From the NCBI GenBank assembly GCA_013816685.1, contig JACDDX010000118.1, forward strand, positions 1 through 5,764: a stretch of DNA of 5,764 nt, given 5' to 3'. Below the pieces are notes generated by a model that ran no database searches, was not told where the DNA came from, and was given only the letters and a program-made list of their open reading frames with translations. Source of the stretch: Gemmatimonadales bacterium. GTDB lineage: Bacteria; Gemmatimonadota; Gemmatimonadetes; Gemmatimonadales; GWC2-71-9. The translations under genes were made by a program, and so were the position numbers. This document shows positions 5,346-5,764 of this stretch, piece by piece. Positions within the stretch are counted from its first letter, which is position 1. Every line of letters begins with the position of its first letter.

Positions 5346-5764
5346 TCGGGTTCGCGCTGCTGCTGCAGCTCGGGGCCGCGGGCCCTCCCGCCCCCACGGT
5401 CGGCGACACCGTGTGGCTGGGTCGGACCGTCGCCATCCCCCGAGGCGCCACCGTCCGTCCGGCCGACTGGGAGCCGACCGACCCAGTCGAGTCGCTGGGT
5501 CCCCCACGCGTTACCCTCCGCGGTGACTCGGCCGATATCGCCTATCCGGTGGCGATCTGGCGGGCCGGTACTGAGCTTGTGTCGCTGCCGGGCCCGCTGC
5601 TGCTCGGCGCCAACGGTACGGTCGATTCGGTGGAACCAGTCGAGGTGCCGGTGACGGTTGCGAGTGTGCTGCCGCCGACGCCGTCCGACTCGGTGCTCGC
5701 GCCGCAGCCCCGGGCGGCCGTCGTGCCTCGAGGTGTCCGGAGCGTCTTACCGGTGCTGGTCGCC
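5342..5764 (+). CDS. Exported BatD-like protein of a MoxR/DUF58 cluster (3' partial)
   Basis: The frame is open for 141 codons to the window end. It starts with a hydrophobic segment (IGFALLLQLGAA, 2-13) followed by a Pro-rich stretch, a likely signal peptide; unusually, no Lys or Arg precedes the hydrophobic core from this start. The mature part looks like an extracytoplasmic beta-sandwich: GDTVWLGRTVAIPRGATV (21-38), DIAYPVAIWRAGTELVSLPG (65-84) and VEPVEVPVTVASVLPP (97-112). This layout of a pro-fold strand, a loop with a Leu-Pro turn, and a final strand ending in SVLP resembles the periplasmic region of BatD-like proteins. A Pro-rich spacer follows, and hydrophobic LPVLVA at the end may begin a membrane anchor. 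Position after MoxR and DUF58 supports this reading. Start GTG 5342 is ten bases after the DUF58 stop. The family call is by resemblance and context only. Confidence 0.7.
   Translation, partial: MIGFALLLQLGAAGPPAPTVGDTVWLGRTVAIPRGATVRPADWEPTDPVESLGPPRVTLRGDSADIAYPVAIWRAGTELVSLPGPLLLGANGTVDSVEPVEVPVTVASVLPPTPSDSVLAPQPRAAVVPRGVRSVLPVLVA

Noticed and set aside
4333..5451. 372-codon open frame on the − strand opposite the DUF58 gene
   Set aside because: Same cause: the + strand DUF58 frame has a full signature and intact MIDAS residues, while this frame shows only low-complexity Ala/Gly/Arg/Asp sequence.

Overview
The window reads as a high-GC bacterial chromosome segment with almost no non-coding DNA. 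Strong G/C third-position bias, an isolated small rpsT, GTG/TTG starts, and a site-2 protease–scpA–scpB–rluB chain running into a MoxR–DUF58 cluster fit a Gemmatimonadota-like organism. That assignment is an inference from gene style and order, because no rRNA or other phylogenetic marker is present.

Layout: positions 1-155 hold the 3' end of a zinc-ribbon protein gene on the + strand. It converges with rpsT (ribosomal protein bS20, − strand, 278-529), and a perfect inverted repeat at 206-230 between them looks like a shared bidirectional terminator. The roughly 140 bases upstream of rpsT hold two back-to-back sigma70-type promoters: a good one for rpsT (574-602) and a weaker one (616-643) for the rightward gene chain.

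From about 671 to the window end everything is on the + strand and tightly packed. The order is an M50 site-2-type membrane protease, scpA and scpB (kleisin and winged-helix partners of the SMC chromosome-condensation complex), an RluB/RsuA-family rRNA pseudouridine synthase, a MoxR-family AAA+ ATPase, a DUF58 protein with a von Willebrand A fold, and the start of an exported protein resembling the BatD-like partners of MoxR/DUF58 clusters. The first five genes overlap their neighbours by 4 or 26 bases, which suggests one transcript with translational coupling. The only real gap is 61 bases before the DUF58 gene.

Functionally this is a housekeeping block (chromosome segregation and ribosome maturation) fused by overlap to a MoxR/DUF58/BatD-like module, a family set thought to act as a chaperone or envelope-stress system. 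I see no mobile element, CRISPR array, phage gene, tRNA or rRNA. No wholly new system is evident. The points most worth checking are start-site and junction oddities: a protease gene whose conserved N-terminus extends upstream of its first ATG with only a CTG available, a five-codon minigene or possible frameshift between the DUF58 gene and the exported protein, and the operon join between the Scp/Rlu and MoxR modules.
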